DNA of 64,000 bases from Microbacterium trichothecenolyticum (GCF_030818955.1 NZ_JAUTBF010000001.1:2914001-2978000), one strand, 5' to 3'; numbered from the stretch's first letter, positions 1 through 9,916 are shown. Program-made: numbers and translations. The notes: a model not told the origin generated them from the letters alone.

Positions 1-2
1 AG

Positions 3-389
3 CGCGCGAGCGACGAGTGGTACTTGCTGGAGGGCTACGGGACGCTGCAGTCGAAACTCTGGGCCGACGAGGCGCTGCTCGATGCGGTGGGTGCCGAGAT
101 CAGCGCCGTGCTGCACGCGCCGCGCGAGGAGCTGACCGAGCGTCGACGCGGCGAGATCGCTGTGCGCATCGCGGCCGGCAAGCTCCGCATCGTCGACGAC
201 GGCCTCGAGGTCGCGTCGAAGATCTACGAGCTCACGGGCGCCCGGGCCACCTCGAACAGCGTGGGCCTCGACATCTTCTGGCGGAACCTCCGCACCCACA
301 GCCTGCACGACCCCATCGCGTACAAGAAGCGCGAGGTCGGCGAGTATGTGCTGCTGGGTCAGGTTCCGGTTCCCACCTGGTACACGTGA
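3..389 (+). CDS. Acyl-CoA dehydrogenase-fold flavin oxidoreductase, C-terminal part (5' end outside window)
   Basis: The frame is open from the window edge to a TGA at 387-389, giving the last 128 residues of a protein whose start lies upstream. The sequence is helical and ends in a block reading REVGEYVLLGQVPVPTWYT, a tail typical of the acyl-CoA dehydrogenase-like, FMN-dependent monooxygenase branch (SfnB/DszC relatives). The segment RNLRTHSLHDPIAYK matches the conserved C-terminal helix of that branch. These enzymes commonly act in sulfur-source acquisition or substrate oxidation. The substrate here cannot be told because the active-site half is missing. A strong hairpin follows directly. 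Family assignment is fairly secure; specific function is open. Confidence 0.7.
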   Translation, partial: RASDEWYLLEGYGTLQSKLWADEALLDAVGAEISAVLHAPREELTERRRGEIAVRIAAGKLRIVDDGLEVASKIYELTGARATSNSVGLDIFWRNLRTHSLHDPIAYKKREVGEYVLLGQVPVPTWYT

Positions 390-393
390 GAGC

Positions 394-430
394 CGCGGGG
401 TGGGCGTCCGGATCGGATGCCCACCCCGCG
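394..430. terminator. Bidirectional terminator hairpin
   Basis: A perfect 12-bp inverted repeat, CGCGGGGTGGGC (394-405) against GCCCACCCCGCG (419-430), has a 13-nt loop. It lies between the stop codons of two convergent genes (389 and 439). There is no T-tract, as is usual in high-GC actinobacteria. Confidence 0.6.
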
Positions 431-438
431 TCGCGTGG

Positions 439-1767
439 TCAGCCGCCGGCCGTCATCCACGCGCGCCCCCGCACCCGCAGTCCGAGCGTCGCCAGGCGCG
501 CCAGCATGTACACGCCGAAGAACGCCCCCGCCAGCCAGGTCAGTCCCGTCGCGCCTCCGCCGGCGAGCACCGCGACGAGGACGAGTGCCGGCGCGTACGG
601 CACGAGGTTCAGCAGGCCCGCGATCGCCAGATAACGCACATCGCCCGCGCCGATGAGCACGCCGTCGAGCACGAACACGATGGCCGCGACGGGCTGGGCG
701 ACCGCGAGCACGAGCAGCGCCGGTTGAATGAGCGCGGCGAGCCCGGCATCGCCCGTGAAAACGAGTCCGATCACGCCCGATGCCGCGGCGACGACGGCGC
801 CCACCGCGACGCCGAACCACACACCCCATGCCGCCGTGCGCTGCAGGACGCGGCCGACGGTCGCGGTGTCGCCCGCACCGAGCGCGCTGCCGATCAGCGC
901 CTGCGCGGCGATGGCCAGAGCGTCGAGGACGAACGCCGCCGTCGAGAAGATGGTGAAGGCGATCTGCCAGCCCGCGAGCTCGGCGGAGCCGAGGCCCGTC
1001 GCCACGGCGACCGTGCCGAGAAACGCCACGCGCATGCTCGCCGTTCTCAGAAACAGCCAGCCCCCCGACCGGGCAGTACCGCCGAGCCCCGCGCGTTCGG
1101 GACGGAGGGATGCGGCGTGCTGCCGCGCGAGGCGCCGCACCACCAGCACGTACGCGCCGACCATGCCCCACTGCGCCACGACCGTGCCGATCGCGGAGCC
1201 GGCGATGCCCCAGTCGAAGCCGTAGATGAACACCGCGTTCAGCAGGGCATTGGCGCCGAAGCCGAGGCCGGCGATCCACAGCGGGGTCACCGTGTTCTGC
1301 ATGCCCCGCAGCAGGCCCGTCGCCGCGAACACCACCAGCATGGCCGGCAGACCCCACATCGAGATCGACAGGTAGACACGCGCGTTCTCGGCGACGTCGG
1401 GCGCAGCGCCGAACGCGTCGACGACCGCCGGCGTCGCGAGCACCCCCGCTGCGGCCAGCGCCGCGCCGAGACCCACCGCGAGCCACATGCCGTCGACACC
1501 GACCGACACCGCTCGACCGTGCTCTCTCGCGCCGAAGTGGCGAGCGACGGCCGGGGTCGTGGAGTAGGCGAGGAAGACCATGAGCCCCACGACGGTCTGC
1601 AGCACGGCACCGGCGACGCCGAGGCCCGCCAGCGGCGCGACGCCCAGGTGGCCGACCATCGCCGCATCGACGATGAGAAACAGGGGCTCGGCGACGAGGG
1701 CGCCCAGCGCCGGAACCGCGAGCCGCAGGATGGAGCGGTTCAACGTCTCGGGCGGGCGGGTCGTCAC
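439..1767 (-). CDS. MATE family efflux transporter (DinF-like)
   Basis: A 442-residue integral membrane protein with about twelve hydrophobic segments in two similar halves, the usual length for a MATE cation/drug antiporter. The N-terminus (LNRSILRLAVPALGALVAEP) and the following VDAAMVGHLG segment are typical of the DinF subgroup, which exports toxic compounds using an ion gradient. The start is the ATG at 1767. It is transcribed divergently from the peptidase gene at 1859 across about 90 bp that must hold both promoters. Family is secure; the substrate is not predictable. Confidence 0.9.
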   Translation of the reverse strand: MTTRPPETLNRSILRLAVPALGALVAEPLFLIVDAAMVGHLGVAPLAGLGVAGAVLQTVVGLMVFLAYSTTPAVARHFGAREHGRAVSVGVDGMWLAVGLGAALAAAGVLATPAVVDAFGAAPDVAENARVYLSISMWGLPAMLVVFAATGLLRGMQNTVTPLWIAGLGFGANALLNAVFIYGFDWGIAGSAIGTVVAQWGMVGAYVLVVRRLARQHAASLRPERAGLGGTARSGGWLFLRTASMRVAFLGTVAVATGLGSAELAGWQIAFTIFSTAAFVLDALAIAAQALIGSALGAGDTATVGRVLQRTAAWGVWFGVAVGAVVAAASGVIGLVFTGDAGLAALIQPALLVLAVAQPVAAIVFVLDGVLIGAGDVRYLAIAGLLNLVPYAPALVLVAVLAGGGATGLTWLAGAFFGVYMLARLATLGLRVRGRAWMTAGG

Positions 1768-1858
1768 GCTCCGAGCCTAGGGCGGGCCTCCGACATCGCG
1801 TCCACATCCGGTGCCGGGTTCGGAGCCCGCACAGATCGAGGGCACCTATTCTGTGTGC

Positions 1859-3838
1859 ATGACCGACATCCCCCGCTCCGGTCTCGCGCTCGACGAGCTC
1901 AGCGACGAGATCCGCCCGCAGGACGACCTGTTCCGTCACGTGAACGGCCGCTGGCTGGAGCGCACCGAGATCCCCGACGACAAGGCCCGCTGGGGCTCGT
2001 TCCACCTCATCGCCGAGCAGGCCGAGGCGAACGTGCGCACCATCGTCCAGGAGTCGCAGGAGGCCGAGCCGGGCACCGAGGCCCGCAAGATCGGCGACCT
2101 GTTCGCGAGCTTCATGGACACCGACCGCATCGAGAGGCTCGGCCGGGAACCCCTCGAGGACCAGCTCGAGCGGGTCGACGGCGTCGCCGACATCCCGTCG
2201 CTGCTGCAGCTGATCGGCGAGCTGGAGCGCGACGGCATCAGCGGTCTGATCGCCCTCTTCGTCGAGCCCGACCCGGGCGACCCGACCCGCTACGTCCCCG
2301 TCGTGTACCAGGGCGGCATCTCGATGCCCGACGAGAGCTACTACCGCCTCGACAACTTCGACGAGACGCGCGCGGCGTACCGGCGGCACATCGCGGGCAT
2401 CCTCGAGCTGGCCGGTGTCGCCGAGGTCGCGGCATCCGCGGATCGCGTCTTCGCCCTCGAGACCGACCTCGCCGCCCACCACTGGTCGCGCGAAGACAGC
2501 CGCGACGCGGTGAAGACGTACAACCTCAAGACGTGGGACGACACCCTCGCCCTGGCCGGCGTCGACCTCGAGCCGTGGCGTCGGGGCGTGGCACCGGGTC
2601 ACGAGGGCGCGCTGGGCGAGGTCATCGTGTACCAGCCGAGCTTCGTGGAGGCTCTCGGCACGCTGCTCGTCGAAGAGCGTCTCGACGATTGGAAGGCCTG
2701 GCTGCGCTTCAAGATCGTGCACTCCGCGGCCGCGTTCCTCTCCGACGACTTCGTGGCCGAGAACTTCGCGTTCTACGGCACGCAGCTCACCGGCGTGCCC
2801 GTCAACCGCGAGCGCTGGAAGCGCGGCGTGAGCCTCGTCGAGGCGGCATTGGGCGAAGCAGTGGGCAAGGTCTACGTCGAGCGGCACTTCCCGCCGGCGG
2901 CGAAGCACGCCATGGACGGCCTCGTCGCGAACATCATCGAGGCGTATCGCCGGTCGATCCGCGGTCTGGACTGGATGACCGACGAGACGCGCGAGCGGGC
3001 GCTCGCCAAGCTCGACGCGTTCACCCCGAAGATCGGGTACCCCGTGCGGTGGAAGGACTATACCGACCTCGACGTCGTCGCCGACGATCTGGTCGGCAAC
3101 GTCCGTCGCGCGCACGTGTGGGAGCACGACCGCCAGCTCGCGAAGATCGGTCAGCCGATCGACCGCGACGAATGGTACATGACGCCGCAGACGGTCAACG
3201 CGTACTACAACCCGCTCATGAACGAGATCGTGTTCCCGGCGGCGATCCTGCAGTACCCGTTCTTCGACGCCGATCGCGACGCCGCGGCGAACTACGGCGG
3301 CATCGGCGCCGTGATCGGTCACGAGATCGGCCACGGGTTCGACGACCAGGGCAGCCGCTTCGACGGCGACGGGTCGCTGCGCGACTGGTGGACGGATGCC
3401 GACCGCGCGGCGTTCGAGGAGCGCACCAAGGCTCTCATCGCGCAGTACGAGGCCCTCGTGCCGCAAGGCCTGAGCGAGGAGCACCACGTCAACGGCGCTC
3501 TGACGATCGGCGAGAACATCGGCGATCTCGGCGGCCTGGGCATCGCGATCGCGGCTTACCGGCTATTCCTCGAGGGCGCGGGCGAGAGCGCGGGTGAGGG
3601 GCCCGTCGTCGACGGGTACACCGGCATCCAGCGTCTGCTGCTCAGCTGGGCGCAGATCTGGCAGCAGAAGGGCCGTGACGCCGAGACCATACGCCTGCTC
3701 ACCATCGATCCGCACTCGCCGAACGAGTTTCGCTGCAACCAGATCGTGCGTAACATCGACGCGTTCTACGAGGCGTTCGGAGTGACCGAGGGCGACGCCC
3801 TCTGGCTCGACGCCGACCAGCGCGTCACCATCTGGTGA
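1859..3838 (+). CDS. M13 (neprilysin/PepO) family zinc metallopeptidase
   Basis: A 659-residue protein. The zinc motif HEIGH is at about residues 488-492, inside IGAVIGHEIGHGFDDQG. The downstream glutamate motif ENIGDLGG is at about 551-558, and the substrate-binding NAYYNP motif is at about 446-451. All are hallmarks of peptidase family M13. No signal peptide is visible, so it is probably cytoplasmic like other bacterial PepO relatives, cutting short peptides. The ATG at 1859 was chosen because residues after it (DDLFRHVNGRWLE) start the conserved M13 N-terminal domain, while an in-frame start at 1811 only adds non-conserved residues. Catalytic residues appear intact. Confidence 0.93.
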   Translation: MTDIPRSGLALDELSDEIRPQDDLFRHVNGRWLERTEIPDDKARWGSFHLIAEQAEANVRTIVQESQEAEPGTEARKIGDLFASFMDTDRIERLGREPLEDQLERVDGVADIPSLLQLIGELERDGISGLIALFVEPDPGDPTRYVPVVYQGGISMPDESYYRLDNFDETRAAYRRHIAGILELAGVAEVAASADRVFALETDLAAHHWSREDSRDAVKTYNLKTWDDTLALAGVDLEPWRRGVAPGHEGALGEVIVYQPSFVEALGTLLVEERLDDWKAWLRFKIVHSAAAFLSDDFVAENFAFYGTQLTGVPVNRERWKRGVSLVEAALGEAVGKVYVERHFPPAAKHAMDGLVANIIEAYRRSIRGLDWMTDETRERALAKLDAFTPKIGYPVRWKDYTDLDVVADDLVGNVRRAHVWEHDRQLAKIGQPIDRDEWYMTPQTVNAYYNPLMNEIVFPAAILQYPFFDADRDAAANYGGIGAVIGHEIGHGFDDQGSRFDGDGSLRDWWTDADRAAFEERTKALIAQYEALVPQGLSEEHHVNGALTIGENIGDLGGLGIAIAAYRLFLEGAGESAGEGPVVDGYTGIQRLLLSWAQIWQQKGRDAETIRLLTIDPHSPNEFRCNQIVRNIDAFYEAFGVTEGDALWLDADQRVTIW

Positions 3839-3880
3839 GATTGCGTTTGTTGCCCCGCTGACCCGGAAGGAGCCACTCTC

Positions 3881-4849
3881 GTGGGCATGCCCCCGGTTCC
3901 CGAGCCCGCCGTGCCCGAACCCGTCGGCGGGTCGGTCGAGTCGTCTCGTCGCGACGCGCCGGCCCTGCGCGGTGCCGGAAGGAAGGGGCCCAAGAGGCTT
4001 CCGCGTCGCGCGGCGGCCGGGCGACGCTCGTTCACGGCGACACTCCGCTCGCTCGACGAGCTGGCCGCGTCGGGGGCCAAGGTGTCGGTGCGCATCGACG
4101 ATCTCGACGGCGGCTCGGAAGTGTTCTCGGGCGATGACTTCGTCACGTTGCCGGTGGGCGGGCTGGGGGTGGTGCCGCTTCTGATCGAGGTGGCGGCGGC
4201 CATCGAGGCGGGGCGCATCGATCCGCTCGAGATCATCGACCGCGCTGCGGTGCACGGTGCCGCCCACGGCGGCGTCTGGCAGCACCTCAAGGCTCCGGCG
4301 CTGCCTCTTGTCGACCTCGCGACGCTGGCCGCGTCGTCGGGCGATCCCTTGGCTGTCAACGCGCTCGTGCACCGCGTGGGATTGCAATCCGTGCGGGCCC
4401 GCGTCGAGGCGTTGGGCCTGCGGCGCACGGCCCTGCTCGATCGTTTCCGCGACGATCGTGGCCCCGACGATGCGCCGCACCTCGCGCTGTCGAACGCGCG
4501 CGAGATGGCCCACGTGTTCGCGGGTCTGGTCAACTCCACCATCGTCTCGCCCGGGGTCAGTGCGCAGGTCGCCGAGTGGCTGAGTCTGAACCACGACCTC
4601 TCGCTCGTGGCATCCGCCACCGGCCTCGATCCCTTCGCCCACGAGAACGACCAGCACGGCCTGCTGTTCGTCAACAAGACCGGGCGGGCATCGGGCGTGC
4701 GAGCCGAGGCCGGTGTGCTGGGCGGACCGCGTGCGGGCGTGGCCTACGCGCTCATCGTGAACTTCGACGACCTCTCGATCGCGCACCGCCTCCGCGCGCA
4801 CGACGCCTTCCGCGTGCTGGGCGTCGAGCTGATGGAGTACGTGTACTGA
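3881..4849 (+). CDS. Serine-hydrolase/class A beta-lactamase-like protein lacking the catalytic Ser and Lys
   Basis: A 322-residue protein, GTG start, preceded by GGAAGGAG. The fold follows class A beta-lactamase-like serine hydrolases: a helix after LPVGGLGVVPLLIEV, and a KTG box at about 266-268 (NKTGRASG). However, the slot of the SxxK nucleophile motif reads G94-L-G-V97, so both Ser and Lys are gone. The SDN loop reads GDP in SSGDPLAVN. The first ~45 residues are basic and Pro-rich, without a clear signal peptide. It therefore looks like a non-catalytic homologue, perhaps a peptidoglycan- or ligand-binding protein. Its end abuts a convergent decayed gene, and a 12-bp palindrome spans both stop codons. 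Confidence 0.75.
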   Translation: MGMPPVPEPAVPEPVGGSVESSRRDAPALRGAGRKGPKRLPRRAAAGRRSFTATLRSLDELAASGAKVSVRIDDLDGGSEVFSGDDFVTLPVGGLGVVPLLIEVAAAIEAGRIDPLEIIDRAAVHGAAHGGVWQHLKAPALPLVDLATLAASSGDPLAVNALVHRVGLQSVRARVEALGLRRTALLDRFRDDRGPDDAPHLALSNAREMAHVFAGLVNSTIVSPGVSAQVAEWLSLNHDLSLVASATGLDPFAHENDQHGLLFVNKTGRASGVRAEAGVLGGPRAGVAYALIVNFDDLSIAHRLRAHDAFRVLGVELMEYVY

Positions 4850-4857
4850 GGCCTCAG
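4846..4857. other. Perfect 12-bp palindrome over two convergent stop codons
   Basis: CTGAGGCCTCAG contains the TGA of the upstream plus-strand gene (4847-4849) and the reverse TGA of the minus-strand gene (4854-4856). It may act as a minimal bidirectional terminator stem. Confidence 0.4.
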
Positions 4858-5584
4858 GCGGCCCGGATCCGCCACACGCTGCGGGAGCACGACGCTGCCG
4901 CGGTGGCGATCACGACCACGGCGGCGCACCCCAGGAGCACGGGCGTGGTGCCCGCTGCGTGGGCGAGGGGCCCCACGAGCACTTCGCCGAGGGGGCGGCG
5001 ATGAACGAGCCGGCCATGTCGTTCGAGTAGACGCGCGACAGCGCGGCGCGGGGAACGTGCGTCTGCAGCGACTGGTCCCACGCGATGGCGAACAGCTCGA
5101 TCGCGAACCCGCCGAGGGCGAAGGCCGCGATCAGGGTGGGAAGAGCGGGGGTGAGGGCGAGAGAGGCCAGGGGGACCGCGGCGGATGCCATGGCGGCGAC
5201 GCCGATGCCGAGCGCTCGTCGCGGGCGCCATCGCAGGGCCAGGAGCGCGCCCGCGGCGAAGCCCGCGGTGTGCGCGGCGACCACGAGGCCCCATCCTCCT
5301 CGTCCGAACGTCTCGTCGGCGACAAGGGGCCCGAGCACGGTGGTCGCGCCCGTGAAGGCGGCGTTGAGCACCCCGAACTGCAGCACGACGATCCAGACCC
5401 AGCGGCGGCGGGAGAACTCGCGCGGGCCCTCGCGCAGATCCGTGAGAATCGACGACCGCTCGCCGGGTGCGGCAGCGGCCGGGGCGGTGGGCAGCCGCAG
5501 ACGCGAGAACAGAATCGCGGCGACGGCGATCCGATGACCGTCAAATGTGTCTTTGAGGGTGAGTCGGCGCGTCGGAGCGGACAT
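4854..5584 (-). pseudogene. MFS transporter remnant, 5'-truncated and frameshifted
   Basis: Reading from an ATG at 5584, the translation gives about 200 residues matching the C-terminal half of an MFS permease. It covers the mid-loop (SSILTDLREGPREF), helices starting WVWIVVLQFGVLNAAF, and VYSNDMAGSFIAAP. The frame then breaks near 4990-5000, in a run of five Gs. The correct continuation (LGEVLVGPLAHAAGTTPVLL) is in a neighbouring frame that ends at 4854. The N-terminal six helices are absent. Two independent lesions, truncation plus frameshift, make a non-functional gene likely. The flanking purU gene upstream is intact. Confidence 0.75.
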
Positions 5585-5623
5585 CTCCCCGCGGGGCGTT
5601 CGCTCGCCTGAGCGACCCGGATC

Positions 5624-5646
5624 GACCTCCGCCGCGGCGGCGGAGG

Positions 5647-5648
<2 letters not shown>
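5624..5648 (-). terminator. Terminator hairpin after purU
   Basis: A perfect 12-bp stem, GACCTCCGCCGC against GCGGCGGAGGTC, is separated by one base and overlaps the purU stop codon (5647-5649). No T-tract is present. Confidence 0.6.
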
Positions 5649-6528
<880 letters not shown>

Positions 6529-6711
6529 CGGACCATTCTGCCGTGCGTACGCGGCCTCGCCGACCACGGATGCGGGCCGGCGGCGCGCCATGGCTCGAGG
6601 CCCCGGGCGGAACCGTCGGTGCGGGGAGGGGCCGATGCCGCCGCCGGGCTCCGCGGTGCGGATGCCCCCGCCGGGCCCAGGCGCCGGCCGGGCGCACGCC
6701 GCCGCCCGCGA

Positions 6712-7764
6712 TCAGAGGCGCACGACGAGTTTCTGCGCGGAGACGCCCGCGCGCTGCCGGTCGAGTGCGCCCTGGATCGCGCCGAGGCCCTCGCCGACGA
6801 CGACGGGCGCGGGTGCCGCGCGAAGCGCCCCCTCGGCGAGGGCGCGGGGCACGACCTCGCCCCAGAGACGGGCACCCATGTCGTCGTCGCGCAGGCTGCT
6901 GCCCCACACGAAGGCGGCACGGATGCCACGCCGTCGAGCCCGCAGAGTCGAACGGAGCGTGCCGAGACCGATGCGGGTGAATACCGGGATCATGGCGGGG
7001 AACAGGCGTCGTCGCCCTGCGAGGGTGTCGAGCGAGACCGGCGTGCTCGCCATGGCGAGGCGCGTTCCGCCCGTCCGCGACAGCACGTCGATGCTCGCGT
7101 CGGTGGAGCCGGCGCCCAGGGCCACGGCGCCCACCACGGGGCGTCCCGCGATGGCGGCGACGAGCTCGTCGACCGCCGAGGGGGAGCGGTGGTCGACCAC
7201 GGCGCTCGCCCCCAGGCCCAGGACGGTGTGCGCATTCTTCGCGGATGCCGTGGTCACGACGTCGTATCCGGCGGCGCACGCGAGCTGGACGGCGTTCATC
7301 CCCACGCTCGTGGACCCTCCCCAGACCACCACGACACCGGCCGGTCCCGGAGGGGCCGGGTCACCCGGCATCCGGAGTCCGAGCTGCCCGGGCTGGAACA
7401 GTGCGCAGGCCGCCGTGGAGAGGGCGAGGGGGAAGACCGCCGCCTCCTCGTCGGCGAGGGTGTCGGGTGTGGGGGCCGCGAGGCGTTCCAGCAGGGTCGT
7501 GTACTGCTGGAAGGCGCCCTCACGAAGGGCATCGCGCCCGCGGTCGGTGCCCGTCGCCAGCCCGAACACGTGTTGCCCTACCCGGAGACGTTTCACGGCG
7601 GCGCCGACGGCGACGACCTCGCCGGCGACGTCGGAACCGAGCACCGCGGGGGTGCGCAGCCACCGGTAGGTGATGCGGCTCGTGCCCTGGATGACCCAGT
7701 CGACGGGGTTCACCGCCACGGCGCGAACGCGCACGAGCACCTCGTCGGTGGCGTGAGTGGGCAT
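6712..7764 (-). CDS. Zinc-type alcohol dehydrogenase/quinone oxidoreductase-like MDR protein
   Basis: A 350-residue medium-chain dehydrogenase/reductase. The groES-like N-domain (EVLVRVRAVAVNPVDWVIQG) lacks the zinc cysteines. The Rossmann domain shows GVVVVWGGSTSVGMNAVQLA, placing it in the zinc-free NAD(P)H quinone-oxidoreductase-like branch. The usual first ~25 residues of this branch are missing. The ATG at 7764, preceded on its own strand by GAAAGG, is preferred over a GTG at 7788 that lies within a half-copy of the operator sequence. It is divergent from the TetR gene at 7846, with a palindrome between, so it is probably the target of that repressor. Substrate unknown. Confidence 0.82.
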   Translation of the reverse strand: MPTHATDEVLVRVRAVAVNPVDWVIQGTSRITYRWLRTPAVLGSDVAGEVVAVGAAVKRLRVGQHVFGLATGTDRGRDALREGAFQQYTTLLERLAAPTPDTLADEEAAVFPLALSTAACALFQPGQLGLRMPGDPAPPGPAGVVVVWGGSTSVGMNAVQLACAAGYDVVTTASAKNAHTVLGLGASAVVDHRSPSAVDELVAAIAGRPVVGAVALGAGSTDASIDVLSRTGGTRLAMASTPVSLDTLAGRRRLFPAMIPVFTRIGLGTLRSTLRARRRGIRAAFVWGSSLRDDDMGARLWGEVVPRALAEGALRAAPAPVVVGEGLGAIQGALDRQRAGVSAQKLVVRL

Positions 7765-7811
7765 GAGGAGCCTTTCGCGTGATGACACGGGGTGCCCTCA
7801 TCGTAGAGCGT

Positions 7812-7830
7812 GATGACACCAAGTGTCATC
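7812..7830. promoter_or_regulatory. TetR-type operator palindrome
   Basis: The 19-bp sequence GATGACACCAAGTGTCATC has perfect 8-bp arms around CAA. It lies in the 81-bp gap between the divergent MDR (7764) and TetR (7846) genes. A second half-site, GATGACAC, occurs at 7781-7788. This is the layout expected for a self-regulating TetR repressor that also controls its neighbour. Confidence 0.75.
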
Positions 7831-7845
7831 GCGTAGGATCGCGAC

Positions 7846-8421
7846 ATGGCCAGATGGGCACCGGACACGCGCGAGCGCCTGCGTGCCGCCGCGCTGGCCC
7901 TGTTCGTCGAGCGCGGCTTCGAGGCGACCACGGTGCCGGACATCGTCGAGCGAGCAGGGGTGACGCGACGGACGTTCTTCCGTCATTTCGGCGACAAGCG
8001 CGAGGTCTTCTTCGACGGGGACGAGATCCCCCGGCTCGCCACCGAGATGCTCGCCGCCGCACCTGCCGACATGGCGCCTTTCGCCGTCGCCTGGAACGGG
8101 TTGCAGACCCTCGCCGCCGAACGCTTCGAGCCCCGCCGCGCCGAGATCGTCGCCGCGCGGCGCCTCATCGAGGCCGAGCCCGCTCTGCGTGAGCGCGATC
8201 TGCAGAAGCAGGCCGATCTGCGGGCGGCGCTGACCGAGGGCTACGTCGCTCGTGGCGTGGATGCCGCGCAGGCGCGCATCATCGCCGGCGTCGCGGTCGA
8301 GCTGCTCCAGGTGGCGCTGGAGCAGTGGGCGGCGGATCCGACGGGCATACCCCTCGCGCGTCATCTCGATCGGGTGCGCGCCGGGATGGCGGCCGTACTC
8401 CGCGCGGACCCCGCACCCTAA
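7846..8421 (+). CDS. TetR/AcrR family transcriptional regulator
   Basis: A 191-residue protein. The TetR DNA-binding domain (about 8-55) contains ALALFVERGFEATTVPDIVE and the recognition helix region VTRRTFFRHFGDKREV. The C-terminal ligand domain is not conserved enough to suggest an inducer. Start is the ATG at 7846, 15 bp downstream of the palindromic operator. It most likely represses itself and the divergent oxidoreductase gene. Confidence 0.92.
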   Translation: MARWAPDTRERLRAAALALFVERGFEATTVPDIVERAGVTRRTFFRHFGDKREVFFDGDEIPRLATEMLAAAPADMAPFAVAWNGLQTLAAERFEPRRAEIVAARRLIEAEPALRERDLQKQADLRAALTEGYVARGVDAAQARIIAGVAVELLQVALEQWAADPTGIPLARHLDRVRAGMAAVLRADPAP

Positions 8422-8455
8422 GGCCGCTCCGACCGGTCGTGCCGGGGCACGATTC

Positions 8456-8490
8456 GTGCACCGGGGTGGTCGCCGGACGCCCCGGTGCAC
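8456..8490 (+). terminator. Intergenic hairpin after the TetR gene
   Basis: A perfect 11-bp inverted repeat, GTGCACCGGGG (8456-8466) against CCCCGGTGCAC (8480-8490), has a 13-nt loop. It lies in the 157-bp gap between the tetR-type stop and the MFS start, and probably terminates the upstream transcript. Confidence 0.45.
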
Positions 8491-8578
8491 ATTTCGCGCC
8501 CCGTACCCGCTCGCGCCGTGGACCGGGCGCGCCCGCTCGCCGACGCCGGTGTCGGAGGACGGGGATAGCCTGGATCGC

Positions 8579-9916
8579 GTGACCAGCACCCTCCGCCTCG
8601 ACCGGCCGGGCTGGCGCACCTGGACGCTGTGGGCCGTCGGCGTCCTCGCCTACGTCGTGTCGATCATCAACCGAACGTCTCTCTCGGCCGTCGGAGTGGA
8701 TGCCGCGGTGCGCTTCGGGGCCGACGCCTCGGCGCTGTCGATGTTCGCCGTCATCCAGCTCTTCGTCTACGGCGCGATGCAGATCCCGGTCGGCCTGCTG
8801 CTCGACCGGTTCGGTGCGCGCCCGATGATCGCGATCGGCATGGTGCTGATGGCCGTCGGCCAGCTGGTGATGGCCTTCGCGGATGCCGTGGGGATCGGCA
8901 TCCTGGCCCGCGTGCTGATCGGTGCGGGCGACGCCGCGATCTTCCCGAGCGTCCTGCGCGTGATCGCGACCTGGTTTCCCGCGCAGCGCGCGCCGGTGCT
9001 CGTGCAGCTGACGGGCATCCTCGGCCAGTTGGGCCAGATCGTCGCGGTCGTGCCGCTGGCGGCCCTTCTGCACGCGACGAGCTGGAGCGTCGCCTTCGGC
9101 AGCGTCGCGGGTCTCGGTCTGCTCTTCGCGGTCCTGACGTTCGTCATCATCCGCAACCGTCCGCCCGAACGGCGGTCCGACCCCGTCGACACATCCGTCG
9201 ACACGCAGACCGGTGCGATCCGGGTGGTGCGCTCGGCGCCCGACCTTCGCAAAGGCTTCCGCGAGTCCTGGGCGCACCCCGGTACGCGGCTGGGGTTCTG
9301 GTCGCATTTCGCCACTCCCTTCGCGGGGACCGCGTTCATGCTGCTGTGGGGCTTCCCGTTCCTCACCGCGGCCCAGGGGCTCGCGCCGGCGACCGCGTCG
9401 CTCGTGATGACGTCGCTCGTGCTGTTCAGCATCCTGAGCGGCCCGGTGATCGGGGCGCTGTCGAGCCGGCATCCCACCCGGCGATCGCGGTGGCTCGTGC
9501 TGCCCACGGTCGTGTTCCAGGCCGTCGTGTGGGTCGTCGTCATCGTGTGGCCCGGACCGGCTCCGGTCTGGCTGCTGGTGGTGCTGATGTTCGCGCTGTC
9601 GACCGGAGGGCCGGCGTCGATGATCGCTTTCGACCACGCCCGCACCTTCACGCCGAGTCACCGCCTGAGCACGGCGACGGGCATCGTCAACGGCGGCGGG
9701 TTCCTGGCGGCGCTGCTCGCGATCCTCTTCATCGGTATCGCGATGGACGTGCAGGGCGCGGGCACCCCCGCGACCTATTCCCTGGATGCCTTCCGCATCG
9801 CCTTCCTGACCCAGGTGCCGCTGTGGCTCGTCGGCGGCATCGCCATCGTCATCGAGCGAGGCCGCACGATTCGCCACGTGAGCCGGACCGACTCGCCCCC
9901 GCCGTCAGGGCGCTGA
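8579..9916 (+). CDS. MFS transporter
   Basis: A 445-residue permease with about twelve transmembrane segments. The A-motif-like loop LLLDRFGARPMIAIGMVLMA between helices 2 and 3 and the helix-4 segment GAGDAAIFPSVLRVIATWFP resemble the anion:cation-symporter/NarK-like MFS branch. The central loop (about 200-235) is hydrophilic. The GTG at 8579 (VTSTLRLDRPGW) was chosen because the first membrane segment starts about 15 residues later. The gene ends inside the 3' end of the convergent GntR gene (12-bp overlap). Substrate unknown. Confidence 0.88.
   Translation: MTSTLRLDRPGWRTWTLWAVGVLAYVVSIINRTSLSAVGVDAAVRFGADASALSMFAVIQLFVYGAMQIPVGLLLDRFGARPMIAIGMVLMAVGQLVMAFADAVGIGILARVLIGAGDAAIFPSVLRVIATWFPAQRAPVLVQLTGILGQLGQIVAVVPLAALLHATSWSVAFGSVAGLGLLFAVLTFVIIRNRPPERRSDPVDTSVDTQTGAIRVVRSAPDLRKGFRESWAHPGTRLGFWSHFATPFAGTAFMLLWGFPFLTAAQGLAPATASLVMTSLVLFSILSGPVIGALSSRHPTRRSRWLVLPTVVFQAVVWVVVIVWPGPAPVWLLVVLMFALSTGGPASMIAFDHARTFTPSHRLSTATGIVNGGGFLAALLAILFIGIAMDVQGAGTPATYSLDAFRIAFLTQVPLWLVGGIAIVIERGRTIRHVSRTDSPPPSGR

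Noticed and set aside
346..3597. A 1083-codon plus-strand open frame across the MATE and M13 genes
   Set aside because: Its translation is Arg/His/Gly-rich with no domain pattern. It is a shadow of the two real genes in high-GC DNA.
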